A stretch of DNA of 15,325 nucleotides from Planctomycetota bacterium (lineage in GTDB: Bacteria > Planctomycetota > Planctomycetia > Pirellulales > Thermoguttaceae). The notes beneath the pieces were generated by a model. That model saw only the letters and a list, made by a program, of their open reading frames with translations, was not told where the DNA came from and searched no databases. The stretch is taken from positions 1 through 15,325 of the forward strand of contig DQVB01000086.1 in the NCBI GenBank assembly GCA_015661985.1, in the 5' to 3' direction. Within the stretch, counting starts at the first letter, position 1. Every line of letters starts with the position of its first letter. This document shows, one piece after another, positions 1 through 7,321 of this stretch. Both the position numbers and the translations under genes were made by a program.

Positions 1-445
1 CGAGGTCAACGACCACCTCGCCCGGCTTTAGATCAGCATAGGCGACCACGTTCTTCGCCCCGCCACTGGCCAGCACCGCCCCGCGCGGCAGGAAGGCGAT
101 CTCCTGGTCGGTGTAACCGATCTTTTTCAGCCTGGCCACCGCCTTGGCCCATTGCGCCGCAGCATCGTCACTGGCTTTCTTCGAGCCTTTCGCGGCCGGC
201 CTGGCCGACTTCGTCCCGCCGGCGGTCTTCGCTGCCGATGGTGGGCCGCCCGGCTGTTGAGCGGCAGTGCAGGAGCGTCGCGCCTTAGCAGTACAGGCAG
301 CGGCTTTCGGACCGCAAGCCTTTTCTGGCTTTTGCTCACAGCATTTCGCCGTCTTCTCACCGCTCTTGGCTGCGGCCGCCTGACAGCAGCCTTTGGCTGC
401 CGCGTGCCTGCGGCAACAAGGCTTCTCGCTCCCGCTACCGCCGCG
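1..445 (-). CDS. Arsenite methyltransferase (ArsM)-like SAM methyltransferase with Cys-rich leader; partial, start unresolved
   Basis: The minus-strand frame with codons at 2-4, 5-7 and so on is open from the window edge up to a TGA at 566-568. The stretch nearest the edge contains IGYTDQEIAFLPRGAVL and then LKPGEVVVDL. This matches the start of ArsM-type methyltransferases (GY..EE...LP.GA.L...N..A...LKPGE.V.DLG), where SAM-binding motif I would follow just outside the window. ArsM proteins usually carry a catalytic Cys in GCGNP; here the equivalent place reads SGGAKN, so that Cys is missing. Before the domain lies an Ala/Lys-rich leader with about nine Cys, including three CC pairs (about 340-418), which could bind metal. 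The frame has no ATG or TTG anywhere in the window. Its only GTG is at 137-139, inside the conserved region and without a good ribosome site. A frameshift upstream, a sequence error, an unusual start or a decayed gene are all possible. The upper boundary given is where the leader stops looking protein-like. Confidence 0.55.
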
Positions 446-607
446 TGATCCGCCGAAATCCTGGGCGATCGGAAGCGATCTTGCTTGCCGGTTTTTGCGA
501 TTTCCTGGGGAGCGGAAAAGCCCTCGACAAGCTGAACGGGCCCGCTGAAAACCGAGATGCCTGGTTCAGCACCCCTATCCCTGGCGGTTTGCAGGGCTGG
601 GGTTGAA

Positions 608-3600
608 CTAACGGCCCCGCTCTGGGGCTCTATCGAGGCGGAGTTCAGCCGCTTCGAGGTCGGCCAGCACGCGTGGCCCCGCGCGGTAGTACATGGAGAA
701 CCCTTTGCCGTAGGCGCTGCCGCCGGCGCGAAGGGGGAGGGCTTCGGTGAGCACCCGGCGGAAGCGCTCGTCGCGCGTCCACAGATAGGCCCGGGCGATG
801 CCTTCGACCATCAAGGGTGTGGCCCCGGGCGAATAGGACGTCTTCGGGCAAGAGGTGTAGCGGAACCCGTGCACCTGGTCGGAGTAGGTTTCATCCAGCA
901 GGTAATGGGCGCCTCGGATGATGGCCTCCTTCACGCGTTGCTCGCCGGTGATCTCGTGATAGTATTTCAGACCGGAAAGCAGGATGGCCACCATGAAGCC
1001 CGCGTTGCCCCGATGGCGCGGCACGCAACGGCAATGGCCGGGGACCATCATCCGGGACCAGCCACCCAGTTGGTACGGCTGGCGCCCGGCCGCCTGGTAT
1101 GCGGGCAATGGGCGCGGCTGTGTTTCCTGTGTCTGGAGCACCCGCTGGACGACTACCTTGGCTGCGTTCAGGTAGTAGGGGTCGCCCGTGGCGTGGTAGG
1201 CCGCGGCGAGCATGATCAGGTGCCAGCCGGGCGTGCGGCAGGTGGAGAAATCATAGGGCCGGCCGAGCTGGCGGCGGATGAAGAAATCGGCCACGGCGCA
1301 GCCGGTCTGGAACGATCGCCGGTCGCCGGTGAGGAAATAGTGCTCGAAATGGCCCTCCACCCAAGCGTGGCTGACAGTGAAACCGCCTCGCGGATAGCCC
1401 AGGGTGCCGGGGACGCCCCGGTCATAGTATTCGCCCACGTGGCACATCTGATGCACGTAGACCGCCCCGATTTGCCCCGGGTCGCGACTCCATTGGATCG
1501 TGTCGATATCCCTGTTATGGAGCTCGGTGACTTCCGCCAGCCAAAAGGCCGCAGGATTGCCCGACCGGATGTACTCGAGGAAAAACGCATGCTGCGTGTC
1601 GTACTCCACGTTACCCCAATTGGAACCGCGTTCGCCGTACCAGTCGCCGTAGTTGAGCATGCCGAAATCACCCTGTCGCCGGCGGGCTGCTACGTAGGCT
1701 TCCAGGTTCCTGTCGATGCCGTCTTCATACAGCCGGAACCTTTCCGAATCGCGCGGGGCCACCTCGTAAAACGCCCGGCTCTGGCAATACCACGCAGGCG
1801 GCGCCGTGGCCAACGGCGGTCGCTCGAGCGCCGCACACAGCTGGCCGCCCTCCGGCGCAAAGCAGAGGAACAAATCGTGCGTCTTGGCCATGCCCTGCTT
1901 GAGGCGATAACGCCCGCCGAGCAGGTAATAGTAGAGGTGATGGCCTTCCTGCTCGAAGGGAAACTCGTCGTACAGCCCTTCCGGAAAAGCAGGACACAGC
2001 GCGATCTGGACGACTCCGCTGTCCACGGCGAACCCTTTCGGGTAGTTCTGCCAGAAGTCGCGGAGGGCCACGGCGCAGCCCAGCTGGCCGCGCGCCACAA
2101 GGTGTCCGGCCAACCGGCCTTCGCGGACCGTTTCGCCGTGGCTGCCCAACAGAACGAACTGGTTGTCAAACTGCTGCCGCACCGCCGGCACTTCGGACGT
2201 CAGTTCCACCGTGTCGCCACCGGCCAACGGCGCTTGCCAGCTTTCGGCTTTGACGGCCAGCGGGATGCGATAGGCCAACGCGCGCAGCTCCGTGAACTTG
2301 TCCGAACCCGTGACGATCAACGTGTGCCGGATGCGCAGGAAGGGACATCCACGGTACGCTTCGATGCGCTGTTCGATCTGCATCCGTTCCACGCCGGTTG
2401 GATCCACCAGCGGCGAAACGGTCTTCACCACAGCACGGACAGGCCCGCTCTCCTCCACCTCGACCTGCGCCCCTGCGCCACGGATGTGCCACAGGCTGCC
2501 TTCCGCGTCGGTTGCCACCGTCGTGCAAGTCGAACCGGGCTTGGTGAGCGGTTTGCCCTGGCCGGTCAGCACGGCCAGATTCCCAGCCGGATCGATCCGC
2601 AACTGGATGGCCCCTGTGTCCACCACGGTACCATCGGCTGCCTGGCGGACCGCCAGGCCATTGGTCACCGCCGCGCGGCGCACTTGGCGGCCGAATTCCA
2701 TTTGGTATTGGGCCTCACCATCGGCCTCCACCACCGCCTGAAAGGTGAGCAAAAGCCATTTGATGCTGCGGTCAGGCCAGCGGGCCAGCGTCGCCACTTG
2801 CAGCGGCACCTCGCGATCGTTGTGGACCAGCCGTACGTGGTCGGCCGAACCCAGTTGGCCCTGCGGCAGTGGGATACCCGTGGTGATGGGCCAGTTCCGT
2901 AGAGGGAAAGGGTGCGGGTTGCGCACCACGAGTGGCACGCGGCGGACGCCCGCCACCGTTTCCGGCTCGGGCGGTGCGGCAGCGGTGAAGGTGAAATCCT
3001 CGCTGTAAAAAGGCGATCCGTCGCGCGCCGTTCCCACCGCCCGCCCGTGGTACGTCGCCTCCGGATCGAGCCCTTCCAGAACGACACGGTGGACCAGGCA
3101 CGGAGCCTGGTGCTCGACCACGTTGCCGTAGCCCATCTCCAGGCCGTACTCCAACCGCGTCGGGCAGGGCCAAGTGGTGGTCCAGGAGATGACGACCCGC
3201 CCGGGCCGGCCGACATCGCAGTGAGAAACCAGGTTTTCCACACGATAGACTACCGGGCGGACCTCGGGCGGCTGCGGCAGGAACAGCACGTTTATGATCC
3301 CGTGCTTCCCCTGAGCGCCGATGGCTCGCAATTCGACCCGCTCACCGCCACGGAATTCATGGGGCTTGTCCAACCAGTAAAGCCACGTGCGGTTGTTGTC
3401 CTGGCCGGCTACCGCCACTCCCTGGAACACCCCGTCGATATAGAGCGCCACCCGTTCGTCGCGCGAATCGTCGTACATCATGAAGCCCACATGGTAGCGA
3501 CCAGCTTGCGGCGCATGGGTCCAGACGCGCCCGCCAGTCCGCTGGCGACTCACATGGGGCCAGCGCCGCGTAGTGGACAGGTCGATCTGGAACCCATCGG

Positions 3601-4384
3601 TCTCCAGCTGGTCGTGGGGGACCACCAGCGTCTGGTTGCTTCGCAGCACCCGGCGGACCAGATCCAGGCCGAAGGTGGCTTGGACCCGGTAGTTCTCCGT
3701 GTAGTCTGCCGGCCGCATGATCTTCGGGCGCGCACAGACGGGAATGCCACGAACCGGGTGCTTGCCGGTCGCGTCGCTCATCGACGGCGGCCTGCCCGCT
3801 TCGCTCAGCGTGTGGCAGAGCACGTACAGATCGTATCGGATCCCGTCTGCGTCATGCCGCAGTTCGATGTCGGCCGACACGATCACTTGGTTGTCCTGCA
3901 CTGCGCAGGTGACGGGTGGCACAGGGGCCGTGCCGCCTTCGGGGGTGTAGCGCGTCGAGCGACTCTGGCCGCCCACCACACTGAGCATGTAATCGGTTCC
4001 GTGGTTCGCGGCCCCGGGGTGCACTTTGCGGCCCGTGGTCTCGTCGGCATCGGCGTCAACGTAGAGGTGCAATACGGTGTCATCCAGCCGGGGCGGCGCG
4101 GCCAAAGTGACTCGCCACAGGTAGCGATTACCGCCGGCATGACAGAATTCCACGAGCAAGACGTCCTTGGTTGGATCGTACGTCTTGCGATCCCGGCCGG
4201 CCCCCTCCGAGCCGTCTTCCAAAACCGGGTAGAACCGATCCGAGAGCTGCGGGTCGGTGCCCAACAGCTCTTCATGCTCATCCCAGATGCCGTCGCCGTC
4301 AGCGTCGGCACCCACTGCTGTCCCTCCGCCCACGGTGCCCACCGTCAGAGCCACCAGGGCCTGTAATGCCAATCGCCTGAGCAT
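608..4384 (-). CDS. Secreted multidomain YetA/PcRGLX (exo-rhamnogalacturonan lyase)-like protein
   Basis: This is a 1258-residue exported protein. The ATG at 4384 is preceded by AAGGAG eight bases upstream; the GTG six codons earlier is less likely. A signal peptide (MLRRLALQALVALTV, cleavage near GAVGA at about 25) comes first, then a thrombospondin-type-3-like calcium loop (DADGDGIWDEHEE, 27-39). A beta-rich region resembling DOMON/CBM9 folds spans about 70-195. A CBM6/35-like beta-sandwich spans about 285-370. An Fn3-like domain spans about 375-468. The catalytic-type core follows: a RIFT-barrel-like domain (about 480-570, with RWPDRSIKWLLL), a central beta-sandwich (about 575-855) and an alpha/alpha toroid (about 880-1240, with NYGDWYGERGSNWGNVEYD and WVEGHFEHYFLTGD). 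This order matches the PcRGLX/YetA family, whose fungal member is a PL26 exo-rhamnogalacturonan lyase. Family membership is judged from motifs recalled, not from a search. The substrate is unproven; a rhamnose- and uronate-containing glycan is the best guess, supported by the GH106-like gene at the right edge. Confidence 0.75.
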   Translation of the reverse strand: MLRRLALQALVALTVGTVGGGTAVGADADGDGIWDEHEELLGTDPQLSDRFYPVLEDGSEGAGRDRKTYDPTKDVLLVEFCHAGGNRYLWRVTLAAPPRLDDTVLHLYVDADADETTGRKVHPGAANHGTDYMLSVVGGQSRSTRYTPEGGTAPVPPVTCAVQDNQVIVSADIELRHDADGIRYDLYVLCHTLSEAGRPPSMSDATGKHPVRGIPVCARPKIMRPADYTENYRVQATFGLDLVRRVLRSNQTLVVPHDQLETDGFQIDLSTTRRWPHVSRQRTGGRVWTHAPQAGRYHVGFMMYDDSRDERVALYIDGVFQGVAVAGQDNNRTWLYWLDKPHEFRGGERVELRAIGAQGKHGIINVLFLPQPPEVRPVVYRVENLVSHCDVGRPGRVVISWTTTWPCPTRLEYGLEMGYGNVVEHQAPCLVHRVVLEGLDPEATYHGRAVGTARDGSPFYSEDFTFTAAAPPEPETVAGVRRVPLVVRNPHPFPLRNWPITTGIPLPQGQLGSADHVRLVHNDREVPLQVATLARWPDRSIKWLLLTFQAVVEADGEAQYQMEFGRQVRRAAVTNGLAVRQAADGTVVDTGAIQLRIDPAGNLAVLTGQGKPLTKPGSTCTTVATDAEGSLWHIRGAGAQVEVEESGPVRAVVKTVSPLVDPTGVERMQIEQRIEAYRGCPFLRIRHTLIVTGSDKFTELRALAYRIPLAVKAESWQAPLAGGDTVELTSEVPAVRQQFDNQFVLLGSHGETVREGRLAGHLVARGQLGCAVALRDFWQNYPKGFAVDSGVVQIALCPAFPEGLYDEFPFEQEGHHLYYYLLGGRYRLKQGMAKTHDLFLCFAPEGGQLCAALERPPLATAPPAWYCQSRAFYEVAPRDSERFRLYEDGIDRNLEAYVAARRRQGDFGMLNYGDWYGERGSNWGNVEYDTQHAFFLEYIRSGNPAAFWLAEVTELHNRDIDTIQWSRDPGQIGAVYVHQMCHVGEYYDRGVPGTLGYPRGGFTVSHAWVEGHFEHYFLTGDRRSFQTGCAVADFFIRRQLGRPYDFSTCRTPGWHLIMLAAAYHATGDPYYLNAAKVVVQRVLQTQETQPRPLPAYQAAGRQPYQLGGWSRMMVPGHCRCVPRHRGNAGFMVAILLSGLKYYHEITGEQRVKEAIIRGAHYLLDETYSDQVHGFRYTSCPKTSYSPGATPLMVEGIARAYLWTRDERFRRVLTEALPLRAGGSAYGKGFSMYYRAGPRVLADLEAAELRLDRAPERGR

Positions 4385-4464
4385 CCTCGAAACTCCTTCC
4401 ACGACTCCAATGCTTTCCCAGGCCGGCTCTCCCCTGGGCGCGGATCGTCGGCTCCAGAACGGGA

Positions 4465-4493
4465 ATTATCCGTGAAACGGCAGACGGGAACAA
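4465..4493 (-). promoter_or_regulatory. Candidate sigma-70-type promoter for the YetA/PL26-like gene
   Basis: On the minus strand GATAAT (4470-4465) resembles a -10 box (5 of 6 to TATAAT). It lies 17 bases downstream of TTGTTC (4493-4488), a weak -35 box (3 of 6). Transcription would start near 4458, giving a leader of about 74 bases before the ATG at 4384. The position and spacing are right, but the -35 is poor and planctomycete promoters are not well defined, so this is a candidate only. Confidence 0.3.
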
Positions 4494-4587
4494 GCAACGG
4501 GCAGCCATTCCGAAAGCTTGCCCGCCTCTTGCAAGGAGCTCTGGGCGGACAGCGAACCGCCCCGACTGGAAGAAGCCCGGCTCTCTT

Positions 4588-4614
4588 GGAAAACCCCGGC
4601 TTCAGGCCCCGGGC
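4588..4614 (-). terminator. Possible weak intrinsic terminator downstream of the coiled-coil gene
   Basis: Read on the minus strand, CCCGGGGC, CTGAA, GCCGGGG and then TTTT could form a GC-rich stem of about six pairs with a two-base bulge, followed by four T. It lies about 145 bases past the stop codon at 4757. The short T-run and imperfect stem make the call uncertain. Confidence 0.25.
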
Positions 4615-4756
4615 CCTTTTCGCGAGTGGTCCCCGCCTCGCCCAGACGGTCTGCCAGCTCCGTAGCTTGCCGGCGCCGTGTTTCGGCCAGAAGTTTTCCC
4701 AGGGACCATGGATACTCCCCAGGAACCCCAAAGGACCTCCCGCCAGGCCCGTCCCG

Positions 4757-5578
4757 TCACGGGACCATGATCCATCCCAGCAACGGGTCCCAATAGTAGG
4801 CTGGCGTCAGGACGACAGGCGAAGCGGCCGGACTCGGGCCGATGGCAATCCGCTGCTCGTAGTTGGGCGGTCCCACCGACCAATTCTTGGGGGATTCATA
4901 GCCCACGAGCTCTGTGGTGATGGTTCCCACGGGCACGGGAATCCGTTTGGTCTCGTACGGGCCGATGTAATGCGACTCGCTCCGATTGACCCGCAATGTG
5001 TACCCTTGGCCCAGGCGATTCTCCACCACGACGGCCCCCTGGCGCTTCATCACTTGATGAACGGCTTCGTCCAGGGCCTCACGCCCGTCAGAAGACTTCA
5101 TGATCGCCCGCACGTTCGGGATCGCTAGCCCATCCCGGTCATACTCGGAGATGGCCGCCAGCAGCTCTTCCTGTGAGACGTTTTGCTGCCGCAACGTGTC
5201 GATGGCCACCTGGACCTCCTTCAGCGTTTTCTCTTGCCCGGCGTACTGTTCCCGGACGACGGTCTCCAGTTGGTCCACCTGCGCCTTGAGCTCTTCAAAC
5301 TCGCGCCGCGCGACCGGACCCGTCGGTGTGGATTCACTGCCAGGCACAGGAACCATCGGGCCCTGGGCGGCCGAGCTGTCTTGCTGCTTCAGCTGCTTCA
5401 ACTCTTGCTGCACGGTGGCCATTTGCGCCGTCAGCTGGTTGACTTGATCTGTCAACGTCTGGACCGATTGAAGCAGCTGCTTCATCACGTCGGGACTTGC
5501 TGCCTGTTGTTCTGCCGCCGATGCACCAGAACCGACGACCAGAACCATAAGAGACACAGCCGCATGTCGGACAGTCAT
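4757..5578 (-). CDS. Secreted coiled-coil protein of unknown function
   Basis: The product has 273 residues if started at the ATG at 5578, which has GGGAGG seven bases upstream and begins a clear signal peptide (MTVRHAAVSLMVLVVGSGASA, cleavage near ASA-A). The open frame extends 38 codons further upstream, but that part is not signal-like and has no comparable ribosome site. After the signal come two heptad-rich helices likely to form coiled coils (about 28-67 and 92-132), joined by a Pro/Ser/Gly-rich linker. A small helical segment (about 134-180) follows. The C-terminal part (about 183-250) looks beta-rich, with GQGYTLRVNRSESHYIGPYE and repeated Gly/Pro/Val, and the tail reads YYWDPLLGWIMVP. 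I do not recognise a named domain. A periplasmic or envelope-associated structural or scaffolding role is an inference from the coiled coils. A perfect 6-bp inverted repeat (GTCCCG/CGGGAC, 4751-4765) has the stop codon as its loop. Confidence 0.75.
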   Translation of the reverse strand: MTVRHAAVSLMVLVVGSGASAAEQQAASPDVMKQLLQSVQTLTDQVNQLTAQMATVQQELKQLKQQDSSAAQGPMVPVPGSESTPTGPVARREFEELKAQVDQLETVVREQYAGQEKTLKEVQVAIDTLRQQNVSQEELLAAISEYDRDGLAIPNVRAIMKSSDGREALDEAVHQVMKRQGAVVVENRLGQGYTLRVNRSESHYIGPYETKRIPVPVGTITTELVGYESPKNWSVGPPNYEQRIAIGPSPAASPVVLTPAYYWDPLLGWIMVP

Positions 5579-5990
5579 GGCGAAACCTCCCTCGAAATCA
5601 GCTGGCTCAGAGTGTTGTCCACTCCTGGGAAAGGCGATGCTGCAGTCTCCGTCCCGTAGCCCTCGGTCGATGTGAAATGGATATGTCGGCAATCCGGCAA
5701 ACCCGCTTGGTTTCGCCGGGCCTGCGTCTGCGCCAAGATCCGCAGGCTACGAGCAACCGCTCTCATCGTCACAATACCTTGGCGGGCGGGCAGACGTCAA
5801 CCGTTCGCCGCCGACCTCGGCCGATTGGCCTCCGGGTGTGTGCGCAAGGCGAAGCGGTTTTTCCGGTTGCGGTGGGTTTGACGGTTCTCGCGGCCGTGCT
5901 GGCCGGCTGAGCGGCCGAGGGCTCTCACCGGACGGGGGCGTGCGCGGATGCGGCCAGGGGAGTCAAAATTGGGGGAAACGTCCGTGGCGC

Positions 5991-6040
5991 AGAAAAGAAG
6001 ACGCCCGGTGAGAATCCCTCGGAGGGAGCACCGGGCGTCT
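5991..6040 (-). terminator. Strong intrinsic terminator of the EF-hand gene
   Basis: A perfect 12-bp inverted repeat, AGACGCCCGGTG (5999-6010) with CACCGGGCGTCT (6029-6040), encloses a second 5-6-bp stem TCCCTC/GAGGGA (6015-6027). Only a small asymmetric internal loop separates the two. On the minus strand the stem is followed directly by TCTTTTCTG, a T-rich tract. The orientation fits termination of the EF-hand transcript, about 184 bases past its stop codon, and would insulate the downstream coiled-coil gene. The plus-strand side is followed by a G-run rather than T, so it does not look bidirectional. Confidence 0.75.
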
Positions 6041-6197
6041 AGGGGGGAGCGGAATGGATTGTACGGCCGCTCGGTCTCGCCAATCGTGCACCGACAGCAC
6101 AGGAGCGGAAGGGCACAGTTCTCGCTCGCCTGCGCGTTTGGAGGCCTTCACTCCGCAAGGCATCCTCCTGGGGTTCGCCCTCCCCAGCCGGCCGAAC

Positions 6198-6217
6198 GAC
6201 GTTGGACGACGTTGGAC
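6198..6217. repeat. Two tandem copies of a 10-bp unit
   Basis: GACGTTGGAC is repeated exactly twice in tandem a few bases past the stop codon of the EF-hand gene. It is a short duplication with no evident function. Confidence 0.6.
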
Positions 6218-6223
6218 GTACCT

Positions 6224-7063
6224 CTAGGGTTGCCGCCGGCGACGGCCTTGGAAAGCTTGCTTCAATTCATCGGCATCGAGCAGCCCGTTACCGTCTTTGT
6301 CCAGACGATCGAAACGTTGTTTCAAAGGCTCGGGGGCTTCCTCCTTGCTGATCTTCCCGTCGCCGTCCCTGTCGGCCTGCTTGAGGCGAGCCAGCAGTCC
6401 GCGACCCTGCTGCGGACGGCGTCCAAACCGCTGGGCCAAGGACTTCAGCTCCTCAGTGTCAATGACGCCATCGGCGTTCTTGTCCAGCTGGTCGAAGCGC
6501 GCTTTGAGCGGTTCGGGCACCTCGTCCTTGCTGATCTTGCCGTCGCCGTCCTTGTCGGCCCGTTTCAGGCGAGCGACCAGCGCCGGGCCACCGCCCGCAC
6601 CAGCCCTCTGGATGCGGGCCACGAAGCGCTTCAGCTCGCCTTTGTCGATCAGCCCATCCTGATCCGTATCGATGGCGTTGAACCGTCGCTTGAGCCGGTC
6701 CGGGGCTTCCTCTTTGCTGATCTTCCCGTCGCCGTCCTTGTCCGCCGCCATCATCCGCTGAAGGACGACGGCCGGCGAAGGTGCTTGGGCCGCATGGCCC
6801 CCGCGCAGCCGCTGAGCCAACTGCTCAAGCTCGGCCTGGTCGATCTTTCCGTCCCCGTTGGCGTCGAGCTTATCAAAGCGAGCCTGCATCCGTTCGGGCA
6901 GCTCTTCCTTGGTGAGTACCCCATCGTGGTTGGCGTCGGCCTCCCGGAGCCGCTCAATAATCCCGGCCGGTCGTCCAGTCCTTTTGGGCTCCTGCTGGTC
7001 AGCGACGGCCGACACATAAACCACGAACATCATCGACAAACCAAGCAAAGCGACCCGTCCCAT
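6224..7063 (-). CDS. Secreted EF-hand calcium-binding protein with eight EF-hands
   Basis: The product has 279 residues from the ATG at 7063, with GAAGGG about nine bases upstream. The start begins a signal peptide (MGRVALLGLSMMFVVYVSAVA). A 61-codon extension further upstream is open but not protein-like. Eight canonical EF-hand loops are visible, beginning at residues 43, 67, 108, 132, 170, 194, 231 and 255, for example DANGDGKIDQAE, DKDGDGKISKEE and DKNADGVIDTEE. Loops within each pair are 24 residues apart and the four pairs recur every 61-65 residues, pointing to repeated duplication of one two-hand module. Linkers contain Ala/Gly/Gln/Arg-rich spacers, and the C-terminus is basic (RRRRQP). 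Acidic residues at positions 1, 3, 5 and 12 of most loops are kept, so calcium binding is very likely. The role is unknown; export suggests extracellular or periplasmic calcium buffering or structural adhesion. The gene ends in a strong terminator. Confidence 0.9.
   Translation of the reverse strand: MGRVALLGLSMMFVVYVSAVADQQEPKRTGRPAGIIERLREADANHDGVLTKEELPERMQARFDKLDANGDGKIDQAELEQLAQRLRGGHAAQAPSPAVVLQRMMAADKDGDGKISKEEAPDRLKRRFNAIDTDQDGLIDKGELKRFVARIQRAGAGGGPALVARLKRADKDGDGKISKDEVPEPLKARFDQLDKNADGVIDTEELKSLAQRFGRRPQQGRGLLARLKQADRDGDGKISKEEAPEPLKQRFDRLDKDGNGLLDADELKQAFQGRRRRQP
6347..6736 (-). repeat. DNA-level repeats within the EF-hand gene
   Basis: Three nearly identical 21-base stretches of the form GCTGATCTTSCCGTCGCCGTC occur on the plus strand at 6347-6367, 6530-6550 and 6716-6736. 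They are spaced 183 and 186 bases apart (61 and 62 codons) and encode the GDGKIS part of the odd-numbered EF-hands. A fourth module near 6838 is more diverged. They record internal duplication of a two-EF-hand unit. Confidence 0.75.
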
Positions 7064-7321
7064 CGTGAGAACCCTTCTATCCCCGGGTGCAGAAAGGACC
7101 AAACAGTTACTCCTACATTCGATTAAACCTCCCAGCTGCGCCGGGGTTTCGGCGGCCCGTCCGTTTTTCCAGCAGCGAGCGAACCGGTGCCGATCTGGCA
7201 GCATCTTTTGCAGATGAATTTCGTCATGGACAGCACAGACGCGCACATTACTACCACCCTGGATACACTAAACATATCATTTTGGTGGTTCACGCGCCTA
7301 ACAACCGATCGCGGCGCCGTT

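Larger units (their letters stand above)
4385..4756. other. Intergenic region of 372 bases between the coiled-coil gene and the YetA/PL26-like gene
   Basis: No convincing gene is seen on either strand. The open frames here are rich in Arg, Pro and Trp, lack good ribosome sites and run into the neighbouring genes in the wrong phase. The left part holds the ribosome site and a candidate promoter for the gene that starts at 4384. The right part holds a weak terminator-like hairpin near 4588-4614 and a small palindrome over the stop codon of the coiled-coil gene. Confidence 0.6.
5579..6223. other. Intergenic region of 645 bases between the EF-hand and coiled-coil genes
   Basis: No gene is supported. 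Frames on both strands (for example plus-strand frames starting near 5672 and 5948) are Arg/Pro/Ala-rich and lack ribosome sites, or are antisense to the EF-hand gene. The stretch contains the 3-prime untranslated region of the EF-hand gene, a strong terminator hairpin at 5991-6040, a 10-base tandem duplication GACGTTGGAC at 6198-6217, and about 410 bases upstream of the coiled-coil gene that should hold its promoter. I could not identify a convincing -35/-10 pair. Confidence 0.65.

Noticed and set aside
152..448. 98-codon plus-strand frame rich in Ala, Arg and Leu
   Set aside because: It is the complement of the ArsM-like frame, whose motifs make the minus strand the coding one.
614..628. 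GCCCC/GGGGC inverted repeat at the end of the YetA/PL26-like gene
   Set aside because: The stem is only five pairs, lies inside the coding sequence and has no T-run, so it is not called a terminator.
557..2902. 781-codon plus-strand open frame
   Set aside because: It is wholly antisense to the YetA/PL26-like gene. The protein has no recognisable motif and is rich in His, Arg and Gly, as expected for the complement of a GC-rich gene.
2912..4366. 484-codon plus-strand open frame
   Set aside because: It is antisense to the 5-prime half of the same gene, with no domain, signal peptide or good ribosome site.
4345..4731. 128-codon minus-strand frame between two genes
   Set aside because: It overlaps the start of the downstream gene out of phase, is Arg/Pro/Trp-rich and has no ribosome site or motif.
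5948..7126. 392-codon plus-strand frame
   Set aside because: It is antisense to the EF-hand gene; its apparent internal repeats merely mirror the EF-hand DNA repeats.
7253..7289. ACCACC/GGTGGT inverted repeat downstream of the symporter gene
   Set aside because: The stem is six pairs with a 25-base loop and only TTTT nearby on the wrong side for the minus strand; too weak to call a terminator.
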